Notes: generated from the sequence alone by a model not told the origin. Counted from the first letter of the stretch, positions 7,932-17,800 are shown. The stretch is DNA of 41,448 bases from JAKFWF01 sp031429105 (GCA_031429105.1 JANOYV010000133.1:1-41448), one strand, 5' to 3'. Numbers and translations are program-made.

Positions 7932-8471
7932 CGCCGTCCAGCTACACGCGACAACCAAGAACGCGAGCCTAAAGGTCCCAAGATCAACGATATGATCCGG
8001 GCCCGCGAAGTACGATTGATCGACGAGACCGGCCAGAACGTGGGCGTTGTCACCACGGTGGACGCCATGGAGCGCGCAACCGCTGCCGGTGTTGATCTGG
8101 TGGAGATTTCGCCTGACGCGAACCCGCCGGTTTGCAAGATCATGGACTACGGCAAATTCAAATATCAGGAACAGAAAAAGGCTGCCGAAGCCCGCAAGAA
8201 CCAGAAAGTCGTCGAGTTGAAGGAGATCAAGATGCGTCCAAGCATCGATGATCACGACTACGACGTTAAAATGCGCTCGATGCGCCGGTTCTTCGAGGAA
8301 GGCGACAAGGTTAAGGTGACATTGCGGTTCAGAGGGCGTGAAATGGCCCATCAGGAACTCGGCATGAACGTGCTGAAGCGGGTGAAGGTCGATATCGAAA
8401 GCTTTGCCAAAGTGGAGACAGAGCCGCGCTTTGAAGCCCGCCAGCTGATTATGATCCTGGCGCCTAAATAG
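7929..8471 (+). CDS. infC: Translation initiation factor IF-3 (non-canonical AUC start)
   Basis: IF-3 binds the 30S subunit, prevents premature 50S joining and checks the start codon-initiator tRNA pairing. Starting at ATC 7929 gives 180 residues, the usual IF-3 length. The N-domain contains IRAREVRLIDETGQNVGVV and the C-domain KVTLRFRGREMAHQELG. Starting at the first ATG (7992) would give 159 residues and remove the basic N-terminal tail plus part of the conserved PKIND segment. IF-3 is well known to start with a rare AUU-type codon in enterobacteria, where IF-3 discriminates against its own mRNA. The AUC here implies the same autoregulation, which is my inference. It heads the infC-rpmI-rplT cluster. 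Confidence 0.93.
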   Translation: MRRPATRDNQEREPKGPKINDMIRAREVRLIDETGQNVGVVTTVDAMERATAAGVDLVEISPDANPPVCKIMDYGKFKYQEQKKAAEARKNQKVVELKEIKMRPSIDDHDYDVKMRSMRRFFEEGDKVKVTLRFRGREMAHQELGMNVLKRVKVDIESFAKVETEPRFEARQLIMILAPK

Positions 8472-8714
8472 GTGTTTTGGTTGCCGCATCCACCCTGCTA
8501 ACGCGGAGCCGGCCGGATGCGGCGGGCCAATTACCCTGTTGCGTTTACGTCTAGGCCTCAGTATACCCACCTCCGAAGCCGCCCGGCAGGGCATGCCGTG
8601 GCGGTTTCGTGCTGTTTGCAACACCCATTCGACCTCCCCTGTCGCGGCAACGCCGCAGGCGCGCATGTGCTCCGGCACGGCGATCGGGGTCGATCCAACG
8701 ATAGGAGCAACCAA

Positions 8715-8915
8715 ATGCCCAAGCTGAAGACCAAAAGCGGCGCCAAAAAGCGCTTCAAGATGACGGGTACAGGAAAAGTCAGAGCCGCTGCGCAAGGCAA
8801 GCGTCACGGCATGATCAAGCGGACGGCCAAGTTCGTTCGCTCGGCGCGCGGCACCATGGTGCTGAACGATAGCGATGCCAAGATCGTCAAAAAGTACATG
8901 CCTTACGCTCGCTAA
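8715..8915 (+). CDS. rpmI: 50S ribosomal protein L35
   Basis: This 66-residue, strongly basic protein begins MPKLKTKSGAKKRFK and ends in the YMPYAR tail typical of L35, a component of the large ribosomal subunit. AGGAG at 8703-8707 precedes the ATG. The open frame extends 66 codons upstream, but that part is the leader. The 243-base spacer between infC and rpmI contains G+C-rich short inverted segments (CCGGCCGG near 8510). It could form a leader structure for ribosomal-protein control, but I cannot match it to a known one. Confidence 0.96.
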   Translation: MPKLKTKSGAKKRFKMTGTGKVRAAAQGKRHGMIKRTAKFVRSARGTMVLNDSDAKIVKKYMPYAR

Positions 8916-8970
8916 GGCCGCACTTATCCCCCTGAACCCATTCGTTATTGTCATCTGAAGGAGCACGTCC

Positions 8971-9348
8971 ATGGCTCGCGTCAAACGGGGCGTCACCGCC
9001 CACGCCAAGCACAAGAAGATTTTCAAGGCCGCCAAGGGTTTCTACGGTCGCCGCAAGAATACCATTCGCATCGCCAAGCAGGCGGTCGAGAAGTCGATGC
9101 AGTACGCGACGCGCGATCGTCGTCGTAAGAAGCGCACCTTCCGCGCGTTATGGATCCAGCGCATCAACGCTGCCGTCCGCGAGCACGGCATGACCTACGG
9201 CCGCTTCATCGAAGGCCTGACAAAGGCTGGCATCGAGATCGACCGCAAGGTTCTTGCCGATCTTTGCGTGAAGGATCCGGTCGGCTTCAAGGCGCTTGTC
9301 GATCAGGCCGCGAAGCACGCAACGGTTCAGGTCAAGGCTGCCGCGTGA
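8971..9348 (+). CDS. rplT: 50S ribosomal protein L20
   Basis: This 125-residue basic protein begins MARVKRGVTAHAKHKKIFK and contains GFYGRRKNTIRIAKQAVEK, both diagnostic of L20. L20 binds 23S rRNA early in 50S assembly and in several bacteria represses its own operon. GAAGGAG lies about ten bases before the ATG. It follows rpmI by 55 bases. It is slightly longer than the usual ~118 residues because of an Ala/Lys/Val tail. Confidence 0.97.
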   Translation: MARVKRGVTAHAKHKKIFKAAKGFYGRRKNTIRIAKQAVEKSMQYATRDRRRKKRTFRALWIQRINAAVREHGMTYGRFIEGLTKAGIEIDRKVLADLCVKDPVGFKALVDQAAKHATVQVKAAA

Positions 9349-9363
9349 TCGATTGACGAAGTA

Positions 9364-9471
9364 CCGTAGGTTGGGTTAGGCGCCCTTTTTGCGCCGTGAC
9401 CCAACAGCTTCGACCCATCGCGAGACGTTGGGTTACGACCAGCAAGACGGCTGGTCTAATCCAACCTACGG
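9364..9471. repeat. Composite inverted-repeat (REP/MITE-like) element before pheS
   Basis: The ends are inverted copies: CCGTAGGTTGGGTTAG (9364-9379) pairs with 9456-9471 with one mismatch in 16. Inside are two further hairpins, TTGGGT-GGCGC/GCGCC-ACCCAA on the left and GTTGG-GACCAG/CTGGTC-CCAAC on the right. The GTAGGTTGGGTTAG core is a widespread intergenic repeat motif in bacteria. The element ends eight bases before the pheS ATG and fills nearly the whole rplT-pheS gap. Confidence 0.8.
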
Positions 9472-9478
9472 AAGCGCC

Positions 9479-10549
9479 ATGCAGACCTACGATTTGAAAT
9501 CCCTCGAAATATCACTCCTCTCCGAGATCACCACTGCTGGCGATCTGGCCGAGATTGAAGCTGTGCGCATTTCCGCACTCGGAAAAAAAGGCCGCGTGTC
9601 GGAACTCATGCAGACGCTCGGCAGCATGCCCGGCGATGAGCGCAAGGCGTTTGGCGCGGCCGTCAATGCACTCAAGAACCGCGTTGGCGAAGCACTGGAC
9701 ATACGTAAAACGGTCATCGAGGGTGCAGCCCTGTCGACCCGCCTTGCATCAGAGCGCGCCGATATCACACTGCCGGTACGGCTTGGTCCACTCGCCGAGG
9801 GCCGCATTCATCCGGTGTCCCAGGTGTTCGACGAGATCATCGAGATCTTCGCCGACATGGGCTTTTCCGTCGCCGAAGGTCCGGATATTGAGACCGACGA
9901 TCTCAACTTCACCAAGCTCAACATCCCGCTCGACCATCCGTCACGCCAGGACCACGACACGTTCTACCTGAAACCAAAGCCCGACGGCTCGCGCATGGTG
10001 CTGCGCACGCACACGAGCCCAGTTCAGATCCGCACGATGCTTTCTCAGAAGCCGCCGATCCGCATCATCGCGCCGGGCCGCGTCTATCGCAGCGATAGCG
10101 ACCAGACCCATACGCCGATGTTCCACCAGATCGAGGGCCTCGTCATCGACGAGAAGACCCACATGGGCCATCTCAAGTGGTGCCTGGAGGAGTTCTGCAA
10201 GGCGTTCTTCGAAGTCGACGATGTGAAGATGCGTTTTCGCTCGTCACACTTCCCGTTCACCGAACCGGGCATGGAAGTTGATATCGACGCTGCCGCCATC
10301 GGCAAGCCCGGCAAGTGGTTGGAGATTCTGGGCTCCGGCATGGTGCATCCGAAGGTCCTCGCCAATTGCGGTCTTGACCCAGAAAAGTACCAGGGCTTCG
10401 CCTTCGGTATGGGCCTCGACCGGATCACGATGCTGAAATATGGCATTCCCGACTTGCGCGACATGTTCTCCGGCGATCTGCGCTGGATGAAGCACTACGG
10501 GTTCCTCCCCCTCGATGTGCCGACGCTGGCCGGTGGCTTGTCGTCTTAA
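9479..10549 (+). CDS. pheS: Phenylalanyl-tRNA synthetase alpha subunit
   Basis: PheS is the catalytic subunit of the class II (alphabeta)2 enzyme that charges tRNA-Phe. The 356-residue length is usual. The N-terminal coiled-coil region contains ALGKKGRVSELM, motif 2 is FRSSHFPFTEPGMEVDI, and the motif 3 region reads FAFGMGLDRITMLKYGIPDL. I chose ATG 9479 because MQTYDLKSLE fits family N-termini. The frame opens at 9389, but those 30 codons lie inside the inverted-repeat element. The ribosome-binding site (GGAAG, 9470-9474) overlaps the right end of the element. No pheT follows: the next 800 bases hold an unrelated membrane protein. PheT must be encoded elsewhere, as the alpha subunit alone is not active. 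Confidence 0.96.
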   Translation: MQTYDLKSLEISLLSEITTAGDLAEIEAVRISALGKKGRVSELMQTLGSMPGDERKAFGAAVNALKNRVGEALDIRKTVIEGAALSTRLASERADITLPVRLGPLAEGRIHPVSQVFDEIIEIFADMGFSVAEGPDIETDDLNFTKLNIPLDHPSRQDHDTFYLKPKPDGSRMVLRTHTSPVQIRTMLSQKPPIRIIAPGRVYRSDSDQTHTPMFHQIEGLVIDEKTHMGHLKWCLEEFCKAFFEVDDVKMRFRSSHFPFTEPGMEVDIDAAAIGKPGKWLEILGSGMVHPKVLANCGLDPEKYQGFAFGMGLDRITMLKYGIPDLRDMFSGDLRWMKHYGFLPLDVPTLAGGLSS

Positions 10550-10645
10550 GAGCGCAGCACAGACTGCTGCGCACCTTGAGCCCGTCATCAATCCGGGCTA
10601 CCTCCACAAGTCGATGCGATCATCGGGTCTGGAGCGATTTCGCGT

Positions 10646-11206
10646 ATGCCGGCCGTAGCCAATATTTCATTCTCGATCCTGCTCGCCATCGCCCTTACGG
10701 TCGCGATGACGGTGATGTCCGTCTACATCGTGTTCACCCACCAAGAACGGCAAGAAGAGATCGACAGCTGGGTCGACTACTCGTTCTCCGGCGAGACGTT
10801 ACGACGGGCGTTTTTTTACTACCGCTGGATCGGCGTCTCGATGATCGTGTTCTATGTTTTGTTCACGATCAGCTGCCTGTTGCTGCAGGCCGAGGGCTAT
10901 CTGATCTTTGCTGAAATCAACAAGGCACCGGTCGTTGCCGGACCGATCGCAACGTCGTTCTTCACGATCGATCTCATGCTACGCGGTGGCCTGTTCGATT
11001 TCATGCAGCACTTCGATATGCGCGCGACACACCTGTATCTCAATCGCCAGAACCCGTGGTTCGTCTGGTACAGCTTTGTATTCCGCATGTTCTACGGGCT
11101 GACGCTGATCCGGCTTCTGTTCTCCCTCGCCTGGGTGCTCGCGAAAGTGCGCCTGATGCGCCAGCGCCAACGCGAGGCTGGTGCCCAACTCAAATTGTTC
11201 GAATAA
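10646..11206 (+). CDS. Four-helix inner-membrane protein of unknown function
   Basis: I do not recognise this 186-residue protein. It shows hydrophobic segments at about residues 5-28, 58-82, 92-114 and 140-166. An acidic stretch after the first (QEEIDSW) and a basic, Gln/Arg-rich C-terminal tail (RLMRQRQREAG) suggest a cytoplasmic end. It lies about 100 bases after pheS on the same strand, in the place where pheT normally sits, but it has no resemblance to PheT. The ATG at 10646 follows the GGAGCG stretch near 10631-10636, so translation from here is plausible. Confidence 0.72.
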   Translation: MPAVANISFSILLAIALTVAMTVMSVYIVFTHQERQEEIDSWVDYSFSGETLRRAFFYYRWIGVSMIVFYVLFTISCLLLQAEGYLIFAEINKAPVVAGPIATSFFTIDLMLRGGLFDFMQHFDMRATHLYLNRQNPWFVWYSFVFRMFYGLTLIRLLFSLAWVLAKVRLMRQRQREAGAQLKLFE

Positions 11207-11384
11207 TCGACCCGTAGCAGCAATCGGACGAAGCATTAATTCCCTACTCAAAGTCGTCACGCATTGCGTCCCTGGCATTTTGTACATAGACTCACAGCGT
11301 TCAATTGTTCGTCTGCCATTTTTTTAAGTCTTTGCAGGTCGTTGAAGTTCGACTGTCCCAGCACCTGCGCAAACGGGGGCACTC

Positions 11385-12488
11385 ATGAAATCCAATTGGT
11401 TTAACGTTATTGCTCTTGCGACCTTGACTGTGCAGTGCGTCGCCAATTCTGCGGCGCACGCGCAGAGCAGTATGGAACAGTTCGAGCGAGCACCTGTCTT
11501 CAAATCCGCGACGTGGCCGTGTCCGGGTGAGGAAGCAGGTTTTTGGCAAGCCTCTTGTACGAACCTCGAGTTGGGCGACGTCAGCGGCTACATCAGCCCG
11601 GTCACGATGGAGAGCGACGCCAGAGGCAAGTTCCTGAGCAAGTATTGGGGCACCGGTGAGTACCTCAAATTTGTGGTCAACGGTTGTGCGCGCGCTTCGA
11701 CGCAGGAAGAAGCCAAGTCTTTGGCAAGCTTTCGGGCGCACGAATTGATCAAGAAAATTACCGGTGATTTCGAGACCGACCGCTTACAGGGCAAATATAA
11801 GGCGCTCGGCTATCGCAAGTACGACGCGCGGTCGGTATGCACGGCACGACGGTCCTCGACTTCGACATCTACAGACCAAATCGCCAATAAGGAGGCCGCA
11901 GCCGAGGCGACCCGTGCAGCAAATGCAGCGCGAGCAGACAGAGAACGTCAGCGCGCAACCGAGGCCCAGGAGCAGCGTGAAACGACGTTGCTGGTCGAGG
12001 TGCGCAGCTTCGACCCGCACACCTTGGAATTGGGTTTCTTTTCCCAAACAAACACGGGACGCGCCTGGCCGGGCGGGGACCAAGTCTACCTGATTTCAGA
12101 TCATGAGCTCCATACCTACCGCTTAACCTGCCAGCGCGGCGAAAAGATCTGTTTCGGCGCATGGCGTCGCGGAAACACAAATTCGTACTGGGGCGGCGGA
12201 TATGCGGCCCGCGAGGGGTGCACCAATTGCTGTCTCATGTGCGGCAGCCAACACACGTACAACTTGAACGCCAACAGCGAAGACTCGACGACTTCGAGCA
12301 CTGATGCCTTAAACACCCTTGGCACGGTTTTAGGCGCGCTATCCTCGGGCTTGAATGCCGCCAACGCGCTTAATGGCGGCAGCGTTTCGACGCCCTCTGT
12401 CAATCGGCCGAGCCAAACCTACAGGCCACCCGCGCGGCCTAGCAAAGGCCACACCAATGGCAGTAGCGACATCACCGGCACACGCTAA
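11385..12488 (+). CDS. Secreted cysteine-rich protein of unknown function
   Basis: This 367-residue protein has a clear Sec signal peptide (MKSNWFNVIALATL core, cleavage probably after AHAQS near residue 27). A first domain (about 30-155) has four Cys, including WPCPG and SVCTAR. A charged Ala/Arg/Glu-rich helix follows (about 165-200). A second domain (about 200-290) contains ICFGAWRRGN, WGGGYAAREGC and the TNCCLMCG cluster. The tail is Ser/Asn/Thr/Pro-rich and low complexity. The Cys pattern suggests disulfides or a small metal site in the periplasm. A function cannot be assigned. It ends nine bases before the convergent ppk2 stop. Confidence 0.75.
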   Translation: MKSNWFNVIALATLTVQCVANSAAHAQSSMEQFERAPVFKSATWPCPGEEAGFWQASCTNLELGDVSGYISPVTMESDARGKFLSKYWGTGEYLKFVVNGCARASTQEEAKSLASFRAHELIKKITGDFETDRLQGKYKALGYRKYDARSVCTARRSSTSTSTDQIANKEAAAEATRAANAARADRERQRATEAQEQRETTLLVEVRSFDPHTLELGFFSQTNTGRAWPGGDQVYLISDHELHTYRLTCQRGEKICFGAWRRGNTNSYWGGGYAAREGCTNCCLMCGSQHTYNLNANSEDSTTSSTDALNTLGTVLGALSSGLNAANALNGGSVSTPSVNRPSQTYRPPARPSKGHTNGSSDITGTR

Positions 12489-12497
12489 CGCAATCGG

Positions 12498-13361
12498 TTA
12501 CTTCCCGTAAAAAAACTCAGCACTGGCGCCGACCAACTTGGGGTCTGGCTTGCCGATGATTTTCTTGTCGCGCCCCTCGTAGTCGATTGACGACAACAGC
12601 ACACGCATCGCCTCCAACCGGGCGCGGCGCTGATCGTTGGCGCGGATCACTGTCCACGGGCACGTCGGCGTGTGCGTGAACCGAAACATTTCATGTTGCG
12701 CTGCCGTGTAGTCGTCCCACTTCGCCAATGCCGCGATATCGATATCCGATAACTTCCATGTTTTAAGCGGATTATGGCGGCGCTCGTGAAACCGCTGCAG
12801 TTGCATCTCGCGGCCGATCGTCAGGTAGAACTTGCACAGGCGGATGCCGTCGCGGACCAGCATCTCCTCCAATTCCGGCGCCTCACGCAGGAAGTTCGCC
12901 ACTTGGTCGGCGCTGGCGAACCCCATCACGCGTTCGACACCGGCGCGATTGTACCAGGACCGATCGAACAGCACGATCTGCCCGCTTGCCGGCAGATGTG
13001 CCAGATAGCGCTGGAAGTACCACTGGCCGCGTTCGGTTTCGCTTGGCTTTGATAACGCGATCGAGCGGGCGGAACGTGGGTTCAAATGTTCCAGAATGCT
13101 GGCGATGCAGCCGCCCTTACCGGCGCTGTCGCGGCCCTCAAACAGGATCAGCAGCCGCTCGCCGGTTTTCTGCAGATGCGTTTGCAGCTTCACGAGTTCC
13201 ACCTGGAGCGGCACCAGCGTCTCTTCGAACGGCTCACGCTTCAGCTTCTTGTCGTACGGATAGCCGCCCGAGCCAAAGGCCGCCGCCTCGATCTGGGGAT
13301 CGAGCGTTTTCGCATTGATGTCGAATTTCAATGCGGCTGATGTAATGGCTTTGGCGGTCAT
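12498..13361 (-). CDS. ppk2: Polyphosphate kinase 2 family protein
   Basis: PPK2 enzymes use polyphosphate to phosphorylate nucleoside diphosphates (or the reverse). The core of this 287-residue protein shows the Walker A motif FEGRDSAGKGG (about residue 73), the lid-associated GQWYFQRYLAHLP, the Walker B segment VLFDRSWYNRAGVE, and FHERRHNPLKTWKLSDID. It resembles one-domain class I PPK2. I chose Met 13361 because the open frame upstream (to 13439) adds a non-conserved stretch; the ribosome-binding site is weak for either. It is convergent with the secreted Cys-rich gene. The same window also carries ppk1-ppx, so both kinase families are present. Confidence 0.92.
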   Translation of the reverse strand: MTAKAITSAALKFDINAKTLDPQIEAAAFGSGGYPYDKKLKREPFEETLVPLQVELVKLQTHLQKTGERLLILFEGRDSAGKGGCIASILEHLNPRSARSIALSKPSETERGQWYFQRYLAHLPASGQIVLFDRSWYNRAGVERVMGFASADQVANFLREAPELEEMLVRDGIRLCKFYLTIGREMQLQRFHERRHNPLKTWKLSDIDIAALAKWDDYTAAQHEMFRFTHTPTCPWTVIRANDQRRARLEAMRVLLSSIDYEGRDKKIIGKPDPKLVGASAEFFYGK

Positions 13362-13669
13362 TGATTGCGTGTCCAAGGATCCTGGGTGACTCCAGGCAAC
13401 ATGAACAGGAAGCGCCAGGGCGACAACCAAATGCGTCAAACAAGGTTGAGCGGGCTGACTTCGTTGAGCAGCCTGTGGAGACTGATGCGTGGTGGCTTCA
13501 CCACGTTGTTGATGACCGAAAAATCACCTGAAAGACCGTTGACTGCATGCGTTTCCTGTGGTTGATCAATGGTTAATTGTTAGATGATCGTCCGCTTGCA
13601 GTTATGATTGTGTACGGAATATTGGATGAGGTCCAGCAGCGCGCTGGCCGTTGATAAAAGGAGACATTT
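13362..13669. other. Intergenic region before the Hint gene
   Basis: About 308 bases between the divergent ppk2 and Hint starts. The direct repeat GTTGAGC occurs twice near 13445 and 13463, and a hairpin GTGGTGGCTTCACCAC lies near 13489-13504. A good ribosome-binding site (AAAGGAG) precedes the Hint ATG. A 66-codon frame at 13365-13565 has no supporting features. Promoters for both flanking genes must lie here, but I could not define them. Confidence 0.5.
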
Positions 13670-14659
13670 ATGGCGGGGCCATTCGCATATTACCAATATA
13701 CGGTGAACAGCACCGGAAATATTGGTTCTCCGAATAACGGGTTACTAACGTCAGGTGGAGCACCGACTGCAGTCCTTGTTCCGGAGATCGATGGTTCCCT
13801 GGCCGATGCCAACGGAACTGGTGGCAACAATCTTGCGGCGGACACATTCACGATAGGCCTCACGACCTACACATTGACCGGTGGGTTCACTACTGGCCTG
13901 CAGGCAGGCGACTTCACCGCGACTGCTGGAGGCGTGACGTACTATTTCAGCCGTACGAATTCTTTGCCAAATACTTATGACGTGAATGCCTCCGGAAACG
14001 GCTATAAGGGTACCATTGGAAACGCAACCACTGGCACAGTTGCGGAACTCGATGCACTCAATATCGCCCTCACTTGCTTCCTTGCTGGCACGATGATTCG
14101 CACCGGGACCGGTGAAACGGCAATCGACAAACTCGCCATTGGCGACCTCGTCATTACCGCAGACGGAAGCTTGAAACCAGTAAAGTTCATTGGTCGCCAG
14201 ACGGTCGCCATGCTGTTTGCCGACAAGGCAAAGGCACAGCCAATCCTGATCAAGGCTGGTGCGCTTGGGCAAAACCTTCCGACACGTGACCTCTACACGT
14301 CACCCGGCCACGCCATGCTCATGAACGGAGCGTTGGTGATTGCCGGCGCACTCGTTAACGGCACTTCGGTTGTGCGTTGGGAAGATGTTCCGGCGACCTT
14401 CACCTATTACCATGTTGAACTCGAAGGCCACGAAATCGTCTTCGCGGAAGGGGCAGCCACCGAGACCTATTGCGATAACGTGCCGCGCGATGTGTTCGAT
14501 AACGCCGCCGAGTACAAGGCGCTATACCCGAATGCAAAGCCGATCACACAGCTTGACCTGCCGACCGTGAAGTCAGCACGTCAGTTGCCGGTTGCAACTG
14601 CGCGCATGCTCGAACAGCGGGCTGCAGCGTTGGGCTTGGCCGCTTCGAAAGCCGCCTGA
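13670..14659 (+). CDS. Hint-domain (Hedgehog/intein-type) protein
   Basis: This is a 329-residue protein. Residues 1-135 are a Gly/Thr/Asn-rich, beta-type, uncharged region without Cys. From residue 136 a Hint domain begins with CFLAGTMIRTGTGETAIDKL and GDLVITADG, then TSPGHAMLMNGALVIAGALVNG with the conserved His near 214, and the EGHEIVFAEGA strand. Bacterial Hint_2-type domains carry the nucleophilic Cys and B-block His used by inteins and Hedgehog proteins to cleave the upstream peptide bond. The N-terminal part would be the passenger; this is inference. No signal peptide or RTX-type repeats are visible. AAAGGAG lies six bases before the ATG. A strong terminator follows, so it is probably a single-gene transcript. 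The next gene is a TPR-glycosyltransferase. Confidence 0.88.
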   Translation: MAGPFAYYQYTVNSTGNIGSPNNGLLTSGGAPTAVLVPEIDGSLADANGTGGNNLAADTFTIGLTTYTLTGGFTTGLQAGDFTATAGGVTYYFSRTNSLPNTYDVNASGNGYKGTIGNATTGTVAELDALNIALTCFLAGTMIRTGTGETAIDKLAIGDLVITADGSLKPVKFIGRQTVAMLFADKAKAQPILIKAGALGQNLPTRDLYTSPGHAMLMNGALVIAGALVNGTSVVRWEDVPATFTYYHVELEGHEIVFAEGAATETYCDNVPRDVFDNAAEYKALYPNAKPITQLDLPTVKSARQLPVATARMLEQRAAALGLAASKAA

Positions 14660-14684
14660 ACGCCGGGCGTTCTGTAAAATTCAG

Positions 14685-14721
14685 GCGGCGGGAACCGGAT
14701 ATGGCTCCCGCCGCTTTTTTT
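14685..14721 (+). terminator. Rho-independent terminator of the Hint gene
   Basis: GCGGCGGGA (14685-14693) pairs perfectly with TCCCGCCGC (14706-14714) across a 12-base loop and is followed directly by seven T. Confidence 0.92.
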
Positions 14722-14852
14722 GGTCTACAGGCCGTCGCAAAATCATTTATACGAAGCACTGGCGCTCAAACCAGCTGCCGGCACACCCGCCATTCGAGCA
14801 TTGAACGTACGTATTAGGAATTTCCGAGTTCTTTGGGCCCCAGGACAAAAAC

Positions 14853-17800
14853 GTGACGCCCACCGATGTTGCTCCCCTGACGGTCGCAGACATTCCGCAA
14901 CGGCGCGCCGAGGCAGAAAAACTTTTGGCAGCAGGTGACCATGCTGCGGCAGAGACGGCTTATCGCTCCATCCTCGTTGTTCAGCCGAACAACATCTACG
15001 CGCTGATGGGCCTTGGCAACGTCGCGCGCGCGGCCAAGGATTTAATCCTTGCAGAACAGCGCTACACCGATGCAGCCACCATCCACCCCCGCAGCACCTG
15101 GCCGTTGTTCACACTGGTCAACCTGCTCTCCCAACAAAGACGTTGGGACGAAGGTGAATCGATGGCTGTGCGCAGCTTCGCGATCCAGGCTGGCGAATTT
15201 TACACTGCCATGGCGCTTGGCCGGTTACGCCGCGACCAGGGAGACGAAACGCGGGCACTCGAAGCTTTCAGAATTGCTGTCGCGACCGATCCCAAAAGCG
15301 CCGGCGCCTACCTTGAAGTCGGCCGGGCGCTGATCACGCTTGATCGGATGGACGAAGCCGCCGAGACCTATCGCGTTGGATTGGAGTTCAGCGGCCCCGA
15401 GCAGCATCTGGGCCTGTTTCGGGCACTGGCGGGCCTCGCCCGCAAGCGCGATGAATTGGCCGACACGGTTGCGTGGCTGCGCCGGGCCTGTGATGCTGCC
15501 CCTGCCGATATCGCTCTTAAGTTGGAACTCGCCAAGGCGCTAAGCGTAGTCGCGAAGGCCAGCGGCAGCAAAGCTGAAGTACGCGCCGTACTTGAGGAAG
15601 CAGTGCGGCTCGCGCCGACCGATGTACCATCGATGATCGACCTTGCAACGCACCATCGCGATGCTGGTGAGCTCGATGACGCACAGCAGCTGTACGACCG
15701 CGTTCTCGCGTTGAAGCCGGACAATCTTTCAAGTCTGCTGGGCGTTGCAATCATCGCCCGGCGTGGCGGACAACTGGAACAAGCGCTGACTCTCTTTCAA
15801 CGGACGCTCGCGGCCCATCCGAAAAACAGTTGGGTCCAGATCGAGGTGGGCAAGTCACTCCGCGATGTGGGCCGGATCGACGAGGCCCAGGCGGCCATCA
15901 GCCAGATCGCTACTGCTGACGCCCACTATCGTTTCGCGCTGACGGCGCTCGCCGACATCGCGCGCGATCGTGGCGATGGAACAGCTGCAATCGGATTGTT
16001 GAAACAGTCGGCTGCTGCCAGCCCGGATCCGATCACAGCCCTCGTCAATGCCGCGAACCAAGCGCTCGGCAATCGCAATTTCGACGATGCGCACGCCTTC
16101 GCGATGGAGATCGCAAAGCGCGATCCCAAAGCCATGCAGGCAGCCATGATCGAAGGTCGCATCCACCGCGCGCAGCTTGATCGATCGGCAGCGCTCACTG
16201 CCTTCGCTCGTGCTGTTGAACTGGCGCCAGATGATGCAACCCCGCGCGTTGAATTGGCTGCTGAATATTCAGCCCTTGGACAATCCGCTGCGGCCGAGGA
16301 ACATCTCGACGCGGCTCTGACGCTTGAGCCGGAGCATATCCAGGCACTCTTGCAACGTGCGGAACGCCATCGTGCAGCCAAAGATGCGCCATCGGCGATT
16401 GCCCTGTTGCGCCGTGCGAGGGCTGCTCAACCAACGCTGCCATGGCCTTACCTCAACGAAGCGCAACTGGTCGCCGCCGAAGGTGAAACTGACGACGCCT
16501 GCCGGCTGCTCGGCGAGGGACGCGTGGCCTGCGGGCCGCTGGCGCACTTCTTTGCCCGCGAAGCCAACATCCTGCAGGACGCAGGCTTCCTCGACCGGGC
16601 CCGTGATGTGCTAGAGGAAGGTTGGAATCGCTACCCTAAAGACCTGTGGATCTGGACCAGCCGCTGCAGCCTTGCGATCGCCCTTGGCGATTTCGACACC
16701 GCTGAACGAGCATTGGCAAGTCCCCCTGGCACCACACCGGCCGACGCGGCACGCGTGTTGGCTTTGCGTGCGCGTCTGGCGGAAGCACACTGGCGGATCG
16801 AAGAAGCGCGCCGCCATTTCAATGCTGCAATAGAGCTTGACCCAACGAATGCTAATGCCGTCCAGGACCTGGCCAAACTCAGTCTTTTCAGTTTCGACTT
16901 GCCTCGCGCCAAGCAATATCTGACCGCGCATGCCCGGTTACAGAGTGCCGCGACGAACGCTGCTGGACGTTCGCCCAACATCACCCAGTCGCAGCTTGGG
17001 CAGATCTACGACGAGTTCGCGCTCGATCCGCGCCTCGTCGGCACCATCGCTGCCTTGAACAAACAGGATGGCTGGGGCCGGATCGCCGGCTTGTTGGAGA
17101 TCGTGCGCCGCAATCCGGGATCGACGGCGGCGGCCCTTGGCATCCTGATCGCGTTGCGCCAAACCGGCTCATTTGCCCGTAACGTCACCCCGGGTGCTGA
17201 ACTGCGCCCACTTATTCCACGTGCAATCTGCCAATACTGGGACGGAGCGGAACCGCCAACAGATATCCGCGGCATGATCGATGGCTGGATCACAGCCCAT
17301 CGCGACCATCGGCATACTCTCTACAATGACACCACGGCCCTGCAGTTTCTGCGCGAACACGGCTCAGCCGATGTGCCCAAGGCATTTCTGAAAACCCGTG
17401 ATCGTGCCCAGCGCGCCGATTTGTTCCGGATGGCGTACCTCTACGCGCGGGGTGGCATCTATATCGATGCCGATGATCGTTGCCGGGGCGCGCTCGATCA
17501 AGTGATCAAACCGGGTGACGCCCTCGTCGTCTTTCAGGAAGACTACGGATCGATTGCCAATAACTTTATTGCCGTGGCCCCGGCGCACCCGATGATCAGG
17601 CGCGCGCTGACGCAGGCAACCGATGCTATTCTACGCGGTGATCGGGATATCGTGTGGCTGTCGACCGGACCTGGCATGTTCAGCCGCGCCATTGCAGCCG
17701 AATTATCCGAACCGGCGATACCCGTGGACCGCGCACTTCAAAATATCACAGTGTTGGATCGCCACATCGTTCGTCGCTCCCTCGTGCCCTATTGTCAAGC

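Noticed and set aside
7785..9035. Minus-strand open frame of 416 codons
   Set aside because: It lies opposite infC and rpmI, both certain genes, and shows no family similarity.
10550..11384. pheT remnant after pheS
   Set aside because: I read this interval for PheT motifs; it contains only a four-helix membrane protein and intergenic sequence.
13365..13565. Forward 66-codon open frame between ppk2 and the Hint gene
   Set aside because: No ribosome-binding site, no recognisable content, and it overlaps the divergent promoter region.
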